A DNA stretch of 7,176 bases, taken from Methanothrix sp. (lineage in GTDB: Archaea > Halobacteriota > Methanosarcinia > Methanotrichales > Methanotrichaceae). A model generated the notes under the pieces. It saw only the letters and a program-made list of their open reading frames with translations, did not search any database and had not been told where the DNA came from. The stretch is taken from positions 1 to 7,176 of the forward strand of contig JAJRAX010000142.1 of NCBI GenBank assembly GCA_028679775.1, given 5' to 3'. A program made the translations under genes and the position numbers. Positions 5,471-7,176 of the stretch are shown one piece after another (position 1 is the first letter of the stretch; every line of letters starts with the position of its first letter).

Positions 5471-6272
5471 GTTCCCTCAAGACTCGGTGGGGCGTGCCGT
5501 GTGCTATCATCTCGACCGGGCAGCCGTAGGCCTTCTCGATGTCCGCGCTCGTCAGCTCCCTGGAGCCGTGGTAATAAAGTCGCTGGTTTAGGCAGGCGAT
5601 TTTGCTCACGTAGGTGGATATGGCTGTGACATCGTGCGACACCAGCACAATGGCTATGCCCAAATCTCGATTGAGGTGACAGAGGAGGTCGTAGAAGTCC
5701 GTCTGCTGGGCGGAGTCGACGCCTGCGGTAGGCTCGTCTAAGAGGAGCAATTGGGGATCTGAGACCAGAGAGCGGGCTACAAAGACCCGCTGCTGCTCTC
5801 CTCCCGAAAGGGCTCCGATCTCGCGGTCTGCTCGATCCTGCATTCCCACAGCCTGCAGAGCCCGCTGAGCTGCCTCTCGGTCCTCGTGGCCGTAGCGGCG
5901 CATGAGTCCCTTTCGGCTGTATCTGCCCATGAGCACAACGTCCAGAACCTTAACTGGAAAGCTGGAATCAAAGATAGTCTTCTGGGGCATGTAGCCCACG
6001 TGGCTTCTGGCCGCCGCAGGAGGCAGGCCGAAGAGAGTGATCTCGCCGCGGTCGGGTTTGATCAGGCCGAGCATGACCTTTAAGAGAGTTGATTTGCCGC
6101 CACCGTTGGGACCGATGAGGCCCAGGAAGTCGCCGGCGAAAAGCTCAAGGCTAATGCTCTCCAGCACGGCATGCTCTGCTCGGCAGACCCAGAGGTCTCT
6201 GATTGATACTATTTTATCCATATTTTCTGGCACTTTGTCCAAAGCTTTTTCTTTCACGAATCCTTCAGTCAT
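5463..6272 (-). CDS. znuC: Metal ABC transporter ATP-binding protein, ZnuC-like
   Basis: This cytoplasmic ATPase powers the importer. In 269 residues it has all expected ABC motifs: Walker A GPNGGGKST (54-62), Q-loop Q97, signature LSGGEQQR (155-162), Walker B LLLLDEP (175-181) with catalytic E180, D-loop through AGVD (183-186), and switch histidine H213 in SHD. The C-terminal part after about 230 is short and resembles ZnuC/MntB-type ATPases. The ATG at 6272 lies four bases after the znuA stop, as in a translationally coupled operon; the 20 residues before the ABC fold are not conserved, so Met18 or GTG codon 6 (preceded by AAGGA) are possible alternative starts. It overlaps znuB by eight bases. 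Confidence 0.94.
   Translation of the reverse strand: MTEGFVKEKALDKVPENMDKIVSIRDLWVCRAEHAVLESISLELFAGDFLGLIGPNGGGKSTLLKVMLGLIKPDRGEITLFGLPPAAARSHVGYMPQKTIFDSSFPVKVLDVVLMGRYSRKGLMRRYGHEDREAAQRALQAVGMQDRADREIGALSGGEQQRVFVARSLVSDPQLLLLDEPTAGVDSAQQTDFYDLLCHLNRDLGIAIVLVSHDVTAISTYVSKIACLNQRLYYHGSRELTSADIEKAYGCPVEMIAHGTPHRVLREHD
5474..5478 (-). promoter_or_regulatory. Shine-Dalgarno sequence of znuB inside znuC
   Basis: GAGGG on the - strand ends three bases before the znuB ATG at 5470 and lies within the last codons of znuC. It supports this start and coupled translation of the permease with its ATPase. Confidence 0.5.
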
Positions 6273-6276
6273 GTCA

Positions 6277-7158
6277 TCAAGTCAAGCTCGAAGCGATCGC
6301 CCGGCCCGCATATTTCATGTTGTTCAGATAGTCTCCTGCCAGAGGGTCAAGGGTCGTGATGCTAGCGTTCATCTCTTTCGCTATGACCTCTGCCGACTTG
6401 GGGTTGAACTCAGGCTCAATGAATACGGTGGTGATGTTGTTCTCCCTGGCCAGGTCGATCACCTGGCTTAAGTACTTTGGTCCGGGCTCTTTCTCGTTCT
6501 CCATGAGCGGCACCTGCTCAAGAGCATAGTCACGGGCGAAGTAGGTCCAGGCTGGGTGGTGCACTACGAAGATCTTCTTCTTGGATGCGGCAAAGCTGCT
6601 ATTCAGCTCCTCGTCCAGGGCTTTGAGCTGTTCCATATAATTATCTCGATTCTGAGAATAATAATCTTTATTGGCAGGATCGACCTGAATCAGGCCGGAG
6701 CAGATGTTCTGCACCTGGACGGCTGCGTTCTTCAGCGAGATCCAGATGTGTGGGTCCATCTCGTCCTCGCTCTCGGAGATGAGGTCGATGCCCTTGGAGG
6801 AGTCGATTACGGTCATGTTCTTGTTGGCCTGCAAAAGTCGATCTATCCAGAATTCCAGGCCGGCTCCGTTCATGACATAAAGGTCAGCCTTGGACATATC
6901 TACCATCAAAGAAGGCGTCGGCTCGAAGGTGTGCGGCTCGGCACCTGGCGGGACCACTACAGTGACGGCGACCCGATCTGCCCCGACGGCGCGCACAAAT
7001 TCAGCGAGAGGCGCAATGGTTGTGGCCACGTTGATCTTATCCGTAGCATTATCAGAGAGGGCAGAGGACTGGGGTTGGTCCTGGGAGATGCAGCCACTGA
7101 GGGCGGCCATTGCCAGGAAAGTTAAAATTATTAAGAATTTATTAAAATTGTTAATCAT
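6277..7158 (-). CDS. znuA: Zinc-type metal-binding lipoprotein of ABC importer, ZnuA-like
   Basis: This 293-residue protein is the outer-surface metal trap of the importer (cluster A-I / SBP_bac_9 family). It starts with a lipoprotein signal peptide: hydrophobic residues 8-20 and lipobox L20-S-G-C23, so the mature protein is likely anchored by lipid at C23. Metal ligands expected for the family are visible: H76 in PHTFEPTP, H137 in DPHIW, H201 in HHPAWTYF and D271 in LDPLAG. Histidine rather than glutamate at the third position is the pattern of zinc binders; manganese binders such as PsaA have Glu there. The flexible histidine-rich loop of E. coli ZnuA is absent; the region before H137 is acidic instead (SESEDEMD, 128-135). 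It is the first gene of znuA-znuC-znuB. Its promoter and any metal-responsive operator lie mostly beyond the window edge. Family confidence is high, zinc preference moderate. Confidence 0.93.
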   Translation of the reverse strand: MINNFNKFLIILTFLAMAALSGCISQDQPQSSALSDNATDKINVATTIAPLAEFVRAVGADRVAVTVVVPPGAEPHTFEPTPSLMVDMSKADLYVMNGAGLEFWIDRLLQANKNMTVIDSSKGIDLISESEDEMDPHIWISLKNAAVQVQNICSGLIQVDPANKDYYSQNRDNYMEQLKALDEELNSSFAASKKKIFVVHHPAWTYFARDYALEQVPLMENEKEPGPKYLSQVIDLARENNITTVFIEPEFNPKSAEVIAKEMNASITTLDPLAGDYLNNMKYAGRAIASSLT

Positions 7159-7165
7159 ACTACTA

Positions 7166-7170
7166 CACCC
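7166..7170 (-). promoter_or_regulatory. Probable ribosome binding site of znuA
   Basis: GGGTG on the - strand ends seven bases before the ATG at 7158 and matches the GGTG part of the anti-Shine-Dalgarno complement. An A-run (7171-7175) precedes it at the window edge. The promoter cannot be seen. Confidence 0.45.
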
Positions 7171-7176
7171 TTTTTA

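Noticed and set aside
6037..6471. Open frame of 144 codons on the + strand across the znuC/znuA junction
   Set aside because: It is antisense to two well-supported genes, and its product has no domain features.
6556..7125. Open frame of 189 codons on the + strand opposite znuA
   Set aside because: It mirrors the strongly supported znuA coding frame on the other strand, has no recognisable motif and no ribosome binding site.

Overview
The window looks like chromosomal DNA of a methanogenic archaeon, most likely of the Methanosarcinales (a Methanothrix/Methanosaeta-like organism is my best guess; this is inference, not shown directly). The grounds are archaeal-type TATA elements about 28-30 bases ahead of start codons that lack a Shine-Dalgarno sequence, a membrane-anchored surface protein with S-layer-like modules and N-glycosylation sequons, a cysteine-free carboxymuconolactone-decarboxylase-family protein, and a short UvrC without the bacterial C-terminal helix-hairpin-helix domain. 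There are no RNA genes, insertion sequences or CRISPR arrays.

Layout. The left part (1-1906) is read on the + strand: a HEAT-repeat scaffold protein (57-1013), a 119-residue protein that I recognise as a homologue of the cyanobacterial fluorescence recovery protein FRP (1067-1426), and a carboxymuconolactone-decarboxylase-family protein (1583-1906). The rest is read on the - strand. It begins at the right edge with a zinc-type ABC importer operon, znuA-znuC-znuB (7158 down to 4670, tightly packed with a 4-base gap and an 8-base overlap). A single-pass surface protein follows 44 bases later (4625-3636), then uvrC (3515-1965). The two gene sets converge at a stem-loop (1949-1986) that covers the last codons and stop of uvrC.

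How the genes fit together. The znu genes form a complete importer: a lipoprotein metal trap, an ATPase and a permease. The surface protein just downstream may be co-transcribed with them. UvrC is the incision nuclease of nucleotide excision repair; uvrA and uvrB are not in the window. The HEAT gene and the FRP-like gene are 53 bases apart and are probably co-transcribed.

The most notable item is the FRP-like protein. FRP is known for detaching and relaxing the orange carotenoid protein (OCP) from phycobilisomes, a photosynthetic light-protection system that a methanogen should not have. It aligns without gaps over about 99 residues to Synechocystis FRP (Slr1964) as I remember it, with about 35 identities. 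Several residues tied to OCP binding are changed, so a different, undescribed partner is likely. Its neighbour encodes repeats of the same type as the phycobilin-lyase HEAT proteins, which may be coincidence but makes the pair worth testing.
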